Below, in pieces: positions 12,324 to 23,444 of a stretch of 64,000 nucleotides of DNA. The number at the start of each line of letters is the position of its first letter. Position 1 is the first letter of the stretch. The stretch is from Pinus tabuliformis (Eukaryota; Streptophyta; Pinopsida; Pinales; Pinaceae), in NCBI GenBank assembly GCA_031772625.1, contig CM062819.1, forward strand, positions 825,323,003 through 825,387,002, given 5' to 3'. Both the position numbers and the translations under genes were made by a program. Under the pieces are notes generated by a model. It made no database searches. It saw only the letters and a program-made list of their open reading frames with translations, and was not told the origin of the DNA.

Positions 12324-14118
12324 ATGGGGTGCACCAACATCTCCCTAAGAGGAGAAGGGACTAGGATTTCCACCAAGGGGAATTCCTTGGTTGGTAGACT
12401 CCATTTTCTCAACCTAAGATCAACGTAGGAAAGGGTTGATGAATATTCCGTTTAAAATAATTTTTTAGACGCTTTGACACAACTTGTTTTTTTAGTTTTT
12501 AAGAGTCGAGAAAAAACAAAAGATGACTCTAGTCTCCTTCGATTTTTAATGAGCCTGAAGTGACAAGTGCTCAGATGGACCTTTTCCGTTAAGGAGTCTG
12601 AAAAGGAATGAAAGGGACTGCTCTGGAGATCTAGGTAGAGGGAGTACCAAACCAATCGCAAAACTGTAGAATACTTTTTACGGTACGACAATCAATCTTC
12701 CCGAATGCTGTGTTCGGTGCATTGCGATCAGTAGGGCGGCCGACACGACTTCCTATGGATAAAAGGTTTTAAGCCTATAGGGGTCTCCCAATATATACTC
12801 GACGGTACGTGGGAGCACAAGTCCGTACAGGCACTTATCGTCTCAAAGTGGAGGAATCACCCAACCATCAGTGAGGACAACAGTTACCAGGCTTTACGAC
12901 GCCGGAATACGTCTCTAGCCTAGACCTCTAAATGTTGTGCGTTAAGTTCCAAAGCGTTGTTAGATTCATTCAATTTATTTTAAGTTGATCTTTCTTATGA
13001 AGTTTGCCTTTTGGGTTCACCACGAGATGTAGATGTAATTCCTAAAATGCAATCTAAAGATGATAAGAAAACTTTTTATCTCTTTTCAGCAATGAAAATC
13101 CTAGCTACAAGGGGAAAAGAAAGACACAATCTTTTCACAAAGAGAAAAGAGCACACTGTAAATGCACTTTCCTAAATCAAGCCAAACAGACTGCCAATAT
13201 GCAAATGCACATGTGCATGTATTTGTTTTTCACTTTCTTAATATTGATGCCTAAAAAGAAAGTTGATGTACAAATCTGAATTTGCTTTCAAGTGACAAAC
13301 ACAAACAAGCTTCTTTTCGAAATCAAAAGGTAGAGATGATTATGACACTTTATGATTTTGAAATAAATACTCGTTTCGACACTAGAAAGTCACAAATTCA
13401 AACCAAAGTCAAAAGTAAAAGCATAATCGACTGTCAACAGCAAATAAACTTTCTCCTAAGATCAAAATCGACACTTGTGACAGATCTAAATCAAAGGACG
13501 ACAGTATGACTATTCTACTTTTGTAATGGAAAACTGTAAATGATGCCACAAACACACAAAAACATCTACAGTATTTTTGTACAAAGGAGGCGGAATTATG
13601 GCAAAGAAAAGGGGTTTTTTAAACAGACACATATACTGATCACAGGCTACAAAAATCAGAGACAAAACTGAAAAAATGAAGCAAAGAACCTTAGCTGCAC
13701 AAGGCTAGGCTGATCAGCGCACCTGTTACACAGAGAAACTAGATTGCAGCGCAGGTAGCCCTCTCGGGAACTGCGTTGAAATGCAGAACCTCTTCACAGA
13801 GCCTGCGCTGGGGCAGAAACGAGAATTCTACCCGGGTTCTGGGTCACGGTTTGCAGTTTAATCTATGGTTTTTGGCCGAGTAAAAGCAATCAGTAATGCA
13901 CAATCAGAGGGTAGATTTAAAGGAGGTCTAAGAGCTATCACAAAGGGCAATCAGATCATTTGTGAATCAACTATTCAGATCATAAACAGATCCAGTGAAT
14001 GGATTGAAGCAGCAGATGACTACTTTGCATTTGTTAATGTCAAATGCAGTTCGATTGCTACTTCTAAGTTTATGAAACAAACAACAAGAGAAACACAAAC
14101 AAACTAACTAGACAATCG
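12324..14118. other. Leader region of the nested element, non-coding
   Basis: This lies upstream of the protease frame on the - strand. Three more copies of the TTTTTAA-GAG-type motif occur near 12493, 12545 and 12590. No capsid frame was found; the short ORFs here have no recognisable content. Confidence 0.55.
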
Positions 14119-14136
14119 TCCCTAGCGGAGTCGCCA
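14119..14136 (-). other. Primer-binding site of the nested element
   Basis: On the - strand TGGCGACTCCGCTAGGGA begins three bases after the 5' LTR end. The TGGCGACTCC start resembles primer sites of Tat/Ogre-like plant elements (thought to use tRNA-Arg). The tRNA assignment is from memory and uncertain. Confidence 0.65.
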
Positions 14137-14139
14137 TTT

Positions 14140-15180
14140 TGTTAACGGGAAAAGTGTCCATTTGGAACGACCCTATCCCACTAAGGTGTGACAATGACCT
14201 TAGAAACAAACAGAGAAAACTACTTTTGTATTCTTCTTTATGAACTATAAACGAAGAGGAATAGGATGAACCAACCTGTGTCTTGCGCTAGTCCTTTGAT
14301 CCAATCTCTCTCCTCTTTGACAACTTCCAGCTACCTGCTCCCTTACTTGCCCAGCTTCACCAAGTTCCTGTAAGATCACAGAAGAAGAAAACTACACAAA
14401 GACATGGATTTATATTCATAAATAGCTTAGGATCAGATTTAAGCTAAACATACAAATGTAACAAACATCAATGATACACAAGCATGTAGGAGAAACTCAA
14501 ATAGTTTTATTGATACAATAAGAAGATCCAGGAGGAGTTACAACCGATGATTCCTGATCCAGCATCAACCTCCCAGCAAAGAAGCCCCTCTTCACCTCCA
14601 ACAAAGCATAAATCACCCAATACTCTGATATCTATCTCAAAACCAACATCAATTCTTTGCAATGTACAAAATTCCGGCCTCCGGATCTCTCGGATGAGGG
14701 ATCCATATATAGATGTATGCAAAGAGGATGAGTCAGCTTATGATTTGACTAGTGGCTTCTCTCTGTCAGTTCTTGCTTCCACTTGGAGACTGAGAACCTC
14801 TTACTCATCCTTGGTCAAACTCAGTGAGGCAAGTGTCATTGGAGAAGATTCTGGAAGCTTCCATTGTCTTTCCACCTCGCGGAATGGCACTGCCATTTGT
14901 CATTTCCCGCTCAACGCACCCTGGTAGTGCATTTAGGTGCGTTGCAACGCACCTAGCTAGTGTACTTGGGTGCTATGCAATGCAGCTAGCCAGTGGAGCA
15001 GCTGAAATGATCCTAATTTGACTGATTTTGAGCAGTTTCTGGTGGAGAACTTCTGGGAGGAGCTGTAATTTGTTGACCTTGTTCCTTTAGGGGTCGGAAC
15101 AACACTTTTAGGGACTTAGGATCCCTTGGTTTATGGACATTTCATGCTTATAGCTGTAAGGCACAAAAATGTCTATAACA
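14140..15180 (-). repeat. 5' LTR of the nested element
   Basis: 1041 bp, paired with 7352-8392. It contains a perfect 22-bp palindrome at 14934-14955; the other LTR has one mismatch there. TSD TGGGA follows at 15181. Confidence 0.92.
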
Positions 15181-15190
15181 TGGGAGAGTA
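15181..15190 (+). other. Polypurine tract of the outer element, split by the insertion
   Basis: tgggagagta directly precedes the LTR start TGTAATATCC. Its left part (taaagtggga) is at 7342-7351, so the nested element inserted into this tract and duplicated TGGGA. Confidence 0.75.
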
Positions 15191-15930
15191 TGTAATATCC
15201 CTCCCCTTAATAATAAATAAAAATAATAAATAATATAAAAATAATAATTAATAATATAAATTATAAATAATAATAAATAAATCACTTAATAATAATAAAA
15301 ATAATAAATCATAAATGTTAAATAATAAATGATATTAAAAATGATATAAAAATAAATAAATAATAAAAATAAAAATAGTAATAACCATACTAAAGCTCTA
15401 GATAAGAATAAGGAAACTATCAAAAAGAAGGAAATAAAACAAGAAAAGGAAACTATCAAAAAGAAGGAAATAAAACAAGAAAAGGAAACTATCAAAAAGA
15501 AAGAAATCAAAAGAAAGTTGCATGAGACACATGGAGTGTGTGCATGTGGTTCCTCTTCCAATGTTTGTTCTATTTAATAGATGGCGAGGAAGATGAGAGG
15601 ATTCATGCATTCCATCTTTCCGAGATTCTATCTTTCATTCTCTTGGGAGAATGGTATACTAAGACCTAGGAGTCACTGGCAGCAGTACGTTGATTGAGGG
15701 CTCGGGGGTGGCCAGTTGTAGCAAGACGTTGCACAATTGAGCCTACGGTTGGGTGGAGAGTCGTCCCAAAAACCTTGTTGCGGTAAGCCTACTTCGACCA
15801 CAGGTAAACAGGTAAGCACTATTCATTCAATTTGAATTGTTAATTAATTACATGTTTATTGGGCTAGGTAAGTGCCACTCTCATTTAAATTAATGTTAAA
15901 TTAGATATTTATTTTTTTTGGACTGCTACA
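15191..15930 (+). repeat. 3' LTR of the outer Ty3-type element
   Basis: 740 bp from TGTAATATCC to CTGCTACA. Its last 199 bp match positions 1-197. The first part is AAT-rich. A TATA-like stretch (ctatttaata, about 15569-15578) lies in the middle and may mark the promoter. Confidence 0.9.
15412..15513 (+). repeat. 36-bp tandem repeat, about 2.7 copies, in the LTR
   Basis: A unit starting ggaaactatcaaaaagaagg is repeated with almost no change. It lies upstream of the TATA-like stretch, where U3 enhancer repeats are often found. Confidence 0.85.
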
Positions 15931-16427
15931 ACCACCTCATTTATCCTATAAATTCATTGCCTCCCATGGTGTCTGGGTTGGATTTTGGAGACTCTGAATT
16001 ATTCCCTTATGCTGCTCATTTGTGTCTAGAGGTCCATAATCCATCCATGTGCTTGAGGTGTGATTGAAGGCTTTCTATTGTGGTAAAGGAAGGACAAGAT
16101 AACCGAGAGAGATCTACAAGGTCAAGGCCTACAAGGGTTGTAATATTCCTCCTACTTTTATTAATATAAAAATGCCTTGTTTTCCTATACATTATGTCTT
16201 ATTTATGCATATGTAGAGCATGAACCCTTGGCTTCTTGTTTAGAGTTGTTTGTATATTTTATTTGTATGTTTTGGTTCTTGTTTAGTCAACTCAATGTTC
16301 TTAAATTGCTTACATAAATTGTTGACCGAAGTTCGTAAACTTGTGAAGACCAAGTGCACTATACATGCTAGAAGCCTTTATGAGTTTATTAAAATAATGA
16401 TTGTGGATGTGTTGACGGTGCTAGACC
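15931..16427. other. Spacer between two elements, nothing recognised
   Basis: No long frame, no LTR pair and no RNA gene were seen. Confidence 0.5.
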
Positions 16428-18534
16428 TGCCAACATGTAAAGGGGATCTCCTCGATAAGAAGCCCAAATTAGACCTTAGACTATTTGGTGTAGGAGTCCC
16501 AACAGTGGGTCGTAAGATAATGCCTTGACCGCGATCTCGCATAGAGGCAAGTAAGATAACTTTGTCAATAGCAAGGGTGTGATTGATGCAGTGAGTCAAG
16601 GAAGGTGTATGAGAGGTTCTAACACTTCGAAGGGGGAAGGAGGTGAAGGTGAGTTCCAGGTTGAAAGGGATCAGTCCCAACTCAGTTAGGAACACACAAC
16701 ACAAAAGGACATGAACAACTTTTGGCGGAGTAGTCCACTTGGATGTGACAGTCACATCATACAAGGTAAGATAACACGTACAACACTCATGGATCAGTTC
16801 AAGATGAGTGCAACGGTTGTTACAACAAGGTTCATGTGAAAGGTGTGTTTGATGTCCGGTAGAGCAGTCAACACAGACGGTGACAACATTAACAACATAT
16901 CAACACATTAACAACAAGATTCATATAATTTCATGCAAATCAATTTATACACAAGTACGTAAGTTAAAAAACATATATCATGAAGGCAACCAGAGCAGTC
17001 CAACTACAATAACAACATATGCATGAAAATGTGCTGGCTCTTATTATATAAAGAAGTGTAAGTCTCAATCATACAATACAACCATGTAAACCTACTAGCC
17101 CCAATAGTGGAATGTTACAACCACATCCACATGCTCCTCCAAAGTGATGTACTAGCTCCGTGCAGTGGAGAAGCCAAGGTGCGTTACAATACTGTCCAAG
17201 CCTTCTTCAAGATAATCTTAGTAGAAGCTTGCCTAACCAAAAGCCTCTATAATGAGTTATGAGAGACTATTTATAGCAAAGGGTGGGGTGACCCTTGACA
17301 TTCGCCTTTGTGACAGTTCAACTACCCTCATGATTCTTCACCTACTCTATGACTGTTACATCCAACCATTGACACTTAACTTACACCTCACATGACTCAA
17401 CATTACAATGCACATGTACTCATGTGAGACAACATGGCTTGAGCAAGCCTTGCAAGACATCACTGACACTCGGTCCATTGTGATGAGACCAACTCTTTGA
17501 CATGCTTGTGATGGTGAAGGTGGTGAGCTGATGCCAAGCTTGGTCATCCGTGATGGTGTGCATGCACCTCATGGTGACATCTTTCTGAAGCGAACTCTTG
17601 CCTCCGTTGTAACTGGTGCATTGGTTTGGCCCCTTCATCTAACTTGTCTGCTAACATGCACATGGTCTTCTTGGGTACAGTTGAACCAACAAAACACTGA
17701 TTCATAATGTCCGTGTTGATCTTCAAGTGTGTGATGGTGGTCATGCGCATCAACTTGCTGAAGTACATGTTCAACTCTAGTTCGACTTGCTTCTTGTCTT
17801 TGCCTTGGTGAGTGTGTTGAATGGGTTGGATTGCATGCGTGCGCTCAATGACATGCATGCTGCTAAATCCCTTGCATCTGATCAACAACATTACTCACCA
17901 TGTCTGCTCTATGTCAGCTGCTGGGATGGATCCTTAACTTGTACGGGCGCAGTTTCATCTGTGAGTGCATGTTGTGCCCATTGCTATTCCTGTTCCTATT
18001 GCAACTCATTCGTCTGTATGTGCAGCTTCATGTTCTTCTTGAGTTGCTGCTTCAACACATGCAACTCCTTCTTTGTTCCATCTTCTGCCTTCACACGATC
18101 TTCATGTCGCGCTGTCACTTCATAGCCGGAGTCTCCAAAGTTGCTTTCATCATCAATGGACTTGCTTGAGCTTGCAACCTTGTTCCACCTCTGTGTTGTC
18201 AACAACCCTCCTCTTGCATTCGTTGCATTTTGTATGCTGTCTTCAGCTGTTGTTCATGATGCTACTCGCTATGATGTTGATGTTATCATACCTTGATGTC
18301 CTTGTCTATGAACAAATTGATGTCTTCATGGGTAGGCAAGTCCATGGACACTTGATCGAATGCATCCCCAAGTGTGCTCTGAATGGTGTCTTCGTCTTTG
18401 CTCTCCTGGAAACTATTGTAAATGTATTGTTGAGAGGCAGATGAACACTTGGGATACCTGGAGACATGGAAACACTCATGGCAAGCAATCTGTTAGTCGA
18501 AAACCAAAATGCACATGAGAACTGACTTGCAACA
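16428..18534 (-). repeat. 2.1-kb direct repeat, left copy (putative 3' LTR)
   Basis: Pairs with 21346-23444. On the - strand it holds protein-like segments: a knuckle-like CHECFHVSRYPKC near 18450-18490 (the usual His replaced by Arg), an acidic then Lys/Gln-rich segment at 17996-18205 that could form a coiled coil, and a further segment at 17544-17891. These segments lie in different frames, so they are decayed. Confidence 0.75.
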
Positions 18535-19415
18535 TACTTGATTGTAAGATGTAGCATCTACCAAACCCTTGGTCGATTGACACATTCCAAGCCAGCAATT
18601 GTTTCGATTGGGGTTGGGGGGTATATAGGTGCACAAGCAGTATAGTCGTTAGAGTCTTAGTTTCATCTATGGTGTTGCTCCACTGCCAGCAGGCCTAGAC
18701 AGTACCCTGGTGGAGTCACATAGGAACATAAGCATGGCTCTGCTGCCAGCGAGCCTGGTCAGTACCCCGTGGAGTTACTTGCATCACCTCCCTATGTAGG
18801 AAGCCTTTCTCTTCTTTCGCCTGATTCATTTTTCACTGTGCATAACACTTATTCATTTCAGAGGTGGAAGAGGGATCCTGACTTATATAGAGGATAAGAG
18901 GTTGTTCCCGCAGATAAGTAGTTTATTGTATCTCTGACGTGCCTATTAAGGTTTTCCCCCTTACCTTACTCTACTTGAATAAGTTGACAAGGGTTAACCC
19001 AAAAACAATCGACTAGAGAAGGTGACACTAGTTAGTGTGCAAGCGTTGTGTTTACACCAAGGTTCACTTCGAACAGGACGTATTTTCCTTCGATGTATCA
19101 TGGACTGAAAGTAAAAATCTCATCATACAGAGGCAAGATGATAGATAACCAAGTAGTGATAGTTGTACAAGCCCTCTTGTACTTCACCCAACTCTCTTCA
19201 AGAACCATACATGGTTTCATGCAAAACTAACCTATGAACAAAACAAGTGAAATAACTAACAATGAACAAAGCAAAGCAAGAGCAAAAGAAAAAATGAAAG
19301 CGAAGCAAGTAAACAAACAAACAAGAAAACAAAGCATGTAAGGAAACAAACGTGCAAGTAAACAACTGAAAGAAAACACTACTCCTACTCCTACACTAAC
19401 GGTACATGGGCCTGA

Positions 19416-19910
19416 TCACGTGAACTGATACTTCCAATGCAGCCACCGACGCATTGGTAGACCCATGTTGGCGAAGGCTTGGTTCGCGAGCAACCTAGTT
19501 GTGCGAACTAGCAAACAAGAAAGACATAACAATGAAGATAACCACACATCATGATTCAAAGTGCGCACGAGACATAAGTGAGTGCATGTGCATGATGGGT
19601 AGTCCGCGGACTTATCATGGTGTTGTGTGACACTACGTGCAACTTTGAAGCATAAGCACACTCTTGACTGTGACCTGTAAGCAAGCGAAAGAAACACAGA
19701 TAACTTGCGTTGCGCACGAGTGCTTGTAATGTAAGACTCCTCCAATGCATGAGAAATGGGATCGTGTAGTTCGAGTGGAGGAAGTAAAATTTGAGTGTTA
19801 GATTGATCTTGAGTGCATACAAATGAGTGATGAGGAGCCTTGAGTGTTTGAACAATTTCTTGATTAGAAGCGAAACCAACCTCAGGACAGCGAGGGCCTG
19901 ACATAACCAT
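19416..19910 (-). CDS. Small ORF overlapping the gag stop (uncharacterised)
   Basis: 164 codons. Its ATG overlaps the gag stop codon as TGATG at 19908-19912, an arrangement that in some retroelements allows termination-reinitiation. The product is rich in Ser, Leu and His, has no recognised domain, and an overlapping 107-codon frame exists, so it may be chance. A real second product would be unusual for a gag-only element. Confidence 0.25.
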   Translation of the reverse strand: MVMSGPRCPEVGFASNQEIVQTLKAPHHSFVCTQDQSNTQILLPPLELHDPISHALEESYITSTRAQRKLSVFLSLAYRSQSRVCLCFKVARSVTQHHDKSADYPSCTCTHLCLVRTLNHDVWLSSLLCLSCLLVRTTRLLANQAFANMGLPMRRWLHWKYQFT

Positions 19911-21319
19911 CAGCTCGGGCTGAAGTGCCTTGATGGTCTATGGGGTTTCGACTTTGTTGATAGATGGATCTTCATAGACCAGTGGCTTAGATGATTAACA
20001 ATGAGTGAATCAACATCATGATCAGATGATGAGGTGAAGATATCACAACAACTAAGATCAAAAAATTCAAGATGTTGGTCGACATCCTCATGGTTTGATG
20101 AATCACATAGAGGGGTAGATGAGGAGGAAGGATGTTCACCCTCTACGTTTCCAGAAAAAGCAGATGAAAGATCAAGTGGATTTCCAATGAATGATTGGTC
20201 CTCTCCGTTGTTGGATGATGGGCTAACATACGGTGTGTCCTGCAAAAGATCAACAATGGGTGCATCCATGGATGAAGACACACATGCAAAATCATGGATG
20301 GCAGGTTCACCAACGATGTTAGGAAAGAACGGAGGGGGCTCGGATGGAAGGGAGTCATCCTTCGCCGAGTGTTGATGCTCAAGCTCCCACTCATACTCTT
20401 CGTGAATGACAATGCATGTTGGTTGTGCAACACCAACTCCATCAGTGGTTTGTTCCTCGTTCACAACAAGTGAAGAGTCTGGAATGGACGAACACAAGAC
20501 AACATCATTCGGAGGAACACCCGGGTGCAAAGATGGAGGTCGTAGAAAATAATGCATATGAGGACTTGAAGGACTCACAACCAAATCTGCGTGAAAATTG
20601 AGTGAAGTGATGTTGGGAGGGTGTGAAGGATGAACAAGTGTGTGAGCATGATCCTCAACATCACTGGGCAGTGGTGGAGCTGTTGAATAAGAGGAAGGTG
20701 GACAGTCAGTTGAGATAGTGCTTGCTTCCACATGAGATTGCACAGCTCCATCAATGAAGAATGTTGAGCGAGGCTTGATCTCAAACTTTCTCTTGGGACA
20801 GGCAGATTTCTTAAGGTAGTACTCGAACCAGTCCCAAAGATAAGAAAATTTCATCTGGCTCCTCGGAGCTTGAAACTGCAAGTCATGGAAGCGCTGCCAA
20901 AAATCAATAATGGATTCATGTGGAGCCCTCCGTTGCTGTAACAGTTTCCGGTCAAGATGGTCTGGATCAAAATGATAGAATGTTTCTTCAATAAGATCAC
21001 ATAAGTGCTCAAATGAGTGCACGATGTCAGCCAGTAGGCTGAGCACCCAACAAATTGGAGATTCACAAAATGTGTATGCAAGCAACAAATCGACATGTTC
21101 ATCAGAAAACTCACCTTCCTCATGAATCATGGAAAGAAAGTTATGTAAGTGCTTAGGCCAGGCCACTTCGCCTTCATCATCAAACATGTGAGTGGACAAG
21201 AGATTGAAAAGCTTCCCCCAGATGGAGACATCTTCATGATTCGAAAAACACTGCGGGGGAAGAAGAGTGCAAGACTCCATGAAAGATATGTAAAGGTTCA
21301 AAACTAGATGAGGGGACAT
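19910..21319 (-). CDS. Gag-like protein of the 2.1-kb-repeat element
   Basis: The frame is intact over 469 codons. Residues about 90-175 look like the plant retrotransposon gag (capsid) domain: a helical region with LIEETFYHFDP, then LLQQRRAPHESIIDFWQRF, which parallels the conserved Q-x5-S-(I/V)-x-(D/E)-(F/Y)-x-x-(R/K)-F core of Ty3-type gags. The remainder is Ser/Pro/His-rich and disordered, with no CCHC knuckle, protease or RT. The role would be particle assembly for a non-autonomous element, with enzymes supplied elsewhere. An intact frame of this length despite about 8 % divergence of the flanking repeats suggests past constraint or a recent source copy. Confidence in gag identity is moderate. 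Confidence 0.6.
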   Translation of the reverse strand: MSPHLVLNLYISFMESCTLLPPQCFSNHEDVSIWGKLFNLLSTHMFDDEGEVAWPKHLHNFLSMIHEEGEFSDEHVDLLLAYTFCESPICWVLSLLADIVHSFEHLCDLIEETFYHFDPDHLDRKLLQQRRAPHESIIDFWQRFHDLQFQAPRSQMKFSYLWDWFEYYLKKSACPKRKFEIKPRSTFFIDGAVQSHVEASTISTDCPPSSYSTAPPLPSDVEDHAHTLVHPSHPPNITSLNFHADLVVSPSSPHMHYFLRPPSLHPGVPPNDVVLCSSIPDSSLVVNEEQTTDGVGVAQPTCIVIHEEYEWELEHQHSAKDDSLPSEPPPFFPNIVGEPAIHDFACVSSSMDAPIVDLLQDTPYVSPSSNNGEDQSFIGNPLDLSSAFSGNVEGEHPSSSSTPLCDSSNHEDVDQHLEFFDLSCCDIFTSSSDHDVDSLIVNHLSHWSMKIHLSTKSKPHRPSRHFSPS

Positions 21320-21345
21320 AGCTTGTCATTAGGCCCTCCTTCTAG

Positions 21346-23444
21346 TGCCAACATGTCAAGTGGATCTCCTCGGTAAGAAGTTTCAACTAGACCTCAGACC
21401 ATTTGGTGTAGGAGTCCTAACAGTGGGTCGTAAGGTAATGCCTTGACCACAATGTCACACAGAGGCAAGTAAGATAACTCTGTCAGTAGCAAGGGTGTGA
21501 CTAATGCAGTGAGTCAAGGAAGGTGTATGAGAGGTTCTAACACTTCGAAGGGGGAAGGAGGTGAAGGTGAGTTCTAGGTTGAAAGGGATCAGTCCCAACT
21601 CAGCTAGGAACACACAACACAAAAGGACATGCACAACTTCCAGTGGAGCAGTCCACTCGGATGTGGCAGTCACATCATACAAGGTAAGATAACATGTACA
21701 ACACTCACGGATCAGTCTAAGATGAGTGCGATAGTTGTTACAATAAGGTTCATGTGAAAGGTTTGTTTGATGTCCGACAGAGTAGTCGACACAAATGGTG
21801 ACAACATATCAACACATTAACAACAAGATTCATATAATTTCATGCAAATCAGTTTATAAACAGGTAAATAAGTTAAGCAACATATATTATCAAGGAAAAC
21901 GGAGCAGTCCAACTACAATAACAACATATGCATGAAAATGTGTTGGCTCTTATTATATAAAGAAGTGTAAGTCTCAATACTACAATACATCCCTGTAAAC
22001 CTACTAGCCCCAACAGTGGAACGTTACAACCACATCCGTCTGCTTCTCCAAAGTGATGTACTAGCTTCGTGTAGTGGAGAAGCCAAGGCGCATTAGAATA
22101 ATGTCTAAGCCTTCTTCAAGATAATCTTAGTAGAATCTTGGCTGACCAAAAGCCCCTACAATGAGTTATGAGGGGCAGTTTATAGAAAAGGGTGGGGTGA
22201 TCCTTTCCATTCCCCTTTGTGACAGTTCAACTACCCTCATGACTCTTCACCTACTCTATGACTGTTACATCCAACCATTGACACTTGACTTACACTTGAC
22301 ATGACTCAACATTACAATGCACATGTACTCATGTGAGACAACATGGCTTGAGCAAGCATTGTAAGACATCGCTGACACTCGGTCCGCTGTGATGAGACCA
22401 ACTCTTTGACATGCTTGTGATGGTGAATGTGGTGAGTTGATGCCAAGCTTGGTTGTCCGTGATGGTGTGCATGCACCTTATGGTGACATCTTGCTGAAGC
22501 AAACTCTTGTCTCCGTTGCACAACTGGTGCATTGGTTCGACCCCTTCATCCAACTAGTCTGCTAACATGTGCATGGTCTTCTTGGGTACAGTTGAACCGA
22601 CAACACATTAATGCATAGTGTCCGTGCGGATCTTCAAGTGTGTGCTGGTGGTCATGCGCATCAACTTGTCGAAGTACATGTTCAGCCCCAGTTCGACTTG
22701 CTTCTTGTCTTCGCCTTGGTGAGTATGTTGAATGGGTTGGATTGCATGCGTGTGCTCAACGACATGCATGCTGCTGAATCCCTTGCATGTGATCAACAAC
22801 ACTGCTCACCATGTCTACTCTGTGTTAGCTGTTGGGATGGATCCTTAACTTATACGGGTGCAGTTTCATCCATGAGTGCATGTTGTGCCCACTGCTATTC
22901 CTGTTCCTATTGCAACTCATTCGTCTGTCTGTGCAACTTCATTTTCTTCCTGAGTTGCTGCTTCAACACATGCAACTCCTTCTTTGTTCCATCTTTTTCC
23001 TTCACTTGATCTTCATGTCGTGCCATCACTTCATAGTCGGAGTCTCCAAAGTTGCTTTCATCATCAATGGAACTTCTTGAGCTTGCGATCTTGTTCCGCC
23101 TCCGTGTTGTCAACAACCCTTCTCTTGCATTCGTTGCATTTGGTATGCTGTCTTCAGCTGATGATCATGATGCTGCTCGCTGTGATGCTGATGCTGTCAT
23201 ACCTTGATGTCCTTGTCCACGAACAACTTGATGTCTTCGTGGTAGGCAAGTTCATGGACACTTGATCGATTGCATCTCCAAGTGTGCTCTGAACGATATC
23301 TTCATCTTTGCTCTCTTGGAAACTATTGTACCTATACTGCTGAGAGGCAGATGAACACCTGGGATACCTGGAGACATGGAAACACTCATGGCAAACAATC
23401 TGTTGGTTGAAAACCGAAATGAACATGAGAACTGACTTGCAACA
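21346..23444 (-). repeat. 2.1-kb direct repeat, right copy (putative 5' LTR)
   Basis: Pairs with 16428-18534. The same protein-like segments are present (knuckle-like segment near 23365-23405, charged segment at 22907-23116). On the - strand the sequence next to it toward the gag reads TGGCACTAGAAGGAGGGCC, which could include a primer site, but TGTTGGCA of this phrase is shared with the other repeat. Confidence 0.75.

Larger units (their letters stand above)
7347..15185 (-). mobile_element. Non-autonomous LTR retrotransposon with zinc-knuckle/protease frame only, nested in the outer element
   Basis: The element (7352-15180) has two 1041-bp LTRs starting TGTTAACGGG and ending CTATAACA, flanked by the 5-bp duplication TGGGA (7347-7351 and 15181-15185). 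Orientation is set by three signs on the - strand: primer-like sequence TGGCGACTCCGCT next to the right LTR, purine tract AGGGGGCAAC next to the left LTR, and the coding frame. By eye the LTRs differ at about 16 positions (around 1.5 %), so the insertion is fairly young. No RT, RNase H or integrase is present in the 5.7-kb interior, so movement would need enzymes from another element. The family is most like the Tat/Ogre-type branch of Ty3 (inference from the primer site and protease sequence). Confidence 0.88.
1..15930 (+). mobile_element. Ty3-type LTR retrotransposon without visible gag-pol, interrupted by a nested element
   Basis: The window opens inside the 5' LTR; the complete 3' LTR is at 15191-15930. 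Positions 1-197 match 15732-15930 with only a few differences. A primer site follows the 5' LTR, and a purine-rich tract preceded by the phrase cttcgggacgaagttcc (about 7325-7340), common before the polypurine tract of plant Ty3 elements, precedes the 3' LTR. Without the insertion at 7347-15185 the internal region is about 7.1 kb and shows no capsid, protease, RT or integrase frame on either strand, so the element looks non-autonomous (LARD-like). The 5' target duplication lies outside the window; the 5 bases after the 3' LTR are accac. Confidence 0.8.
16428..23444 (-). mobile_element. Probable gag-only LTR element (TR-GAG-like) with 2.1-kb terminal direct repeats
   Basis: Two direct repeats (16428-18534 and 21346-23444) of about 2.1 kb, diverged by perhaps 8 % by eye, enclose 2.8 kb holding a gag-like frame on the - strand. 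On the - strand each repeat reads TGTTGCAAG...CATGTTGGCA (TG...CA). The gag start lies about 27 nt from the right repeat. Against a simple LTR reading, no clear target duplication (agacc left, tacct right) or purine tract was found, and the repeats contain protein-like sequence. A segmental duplication is the alternative. Confidence 0.6.

Noticed and set aside
17787..18125. Cysteine-rich ORF on the + strand, with a counterpart at 22611-23009
   Set aside because: It lies inside the 2.1-kb direct repeats, so the match between copies only reflects duplication. The - strand of the same stretch reads more like protein, and the + frame is its shadow.
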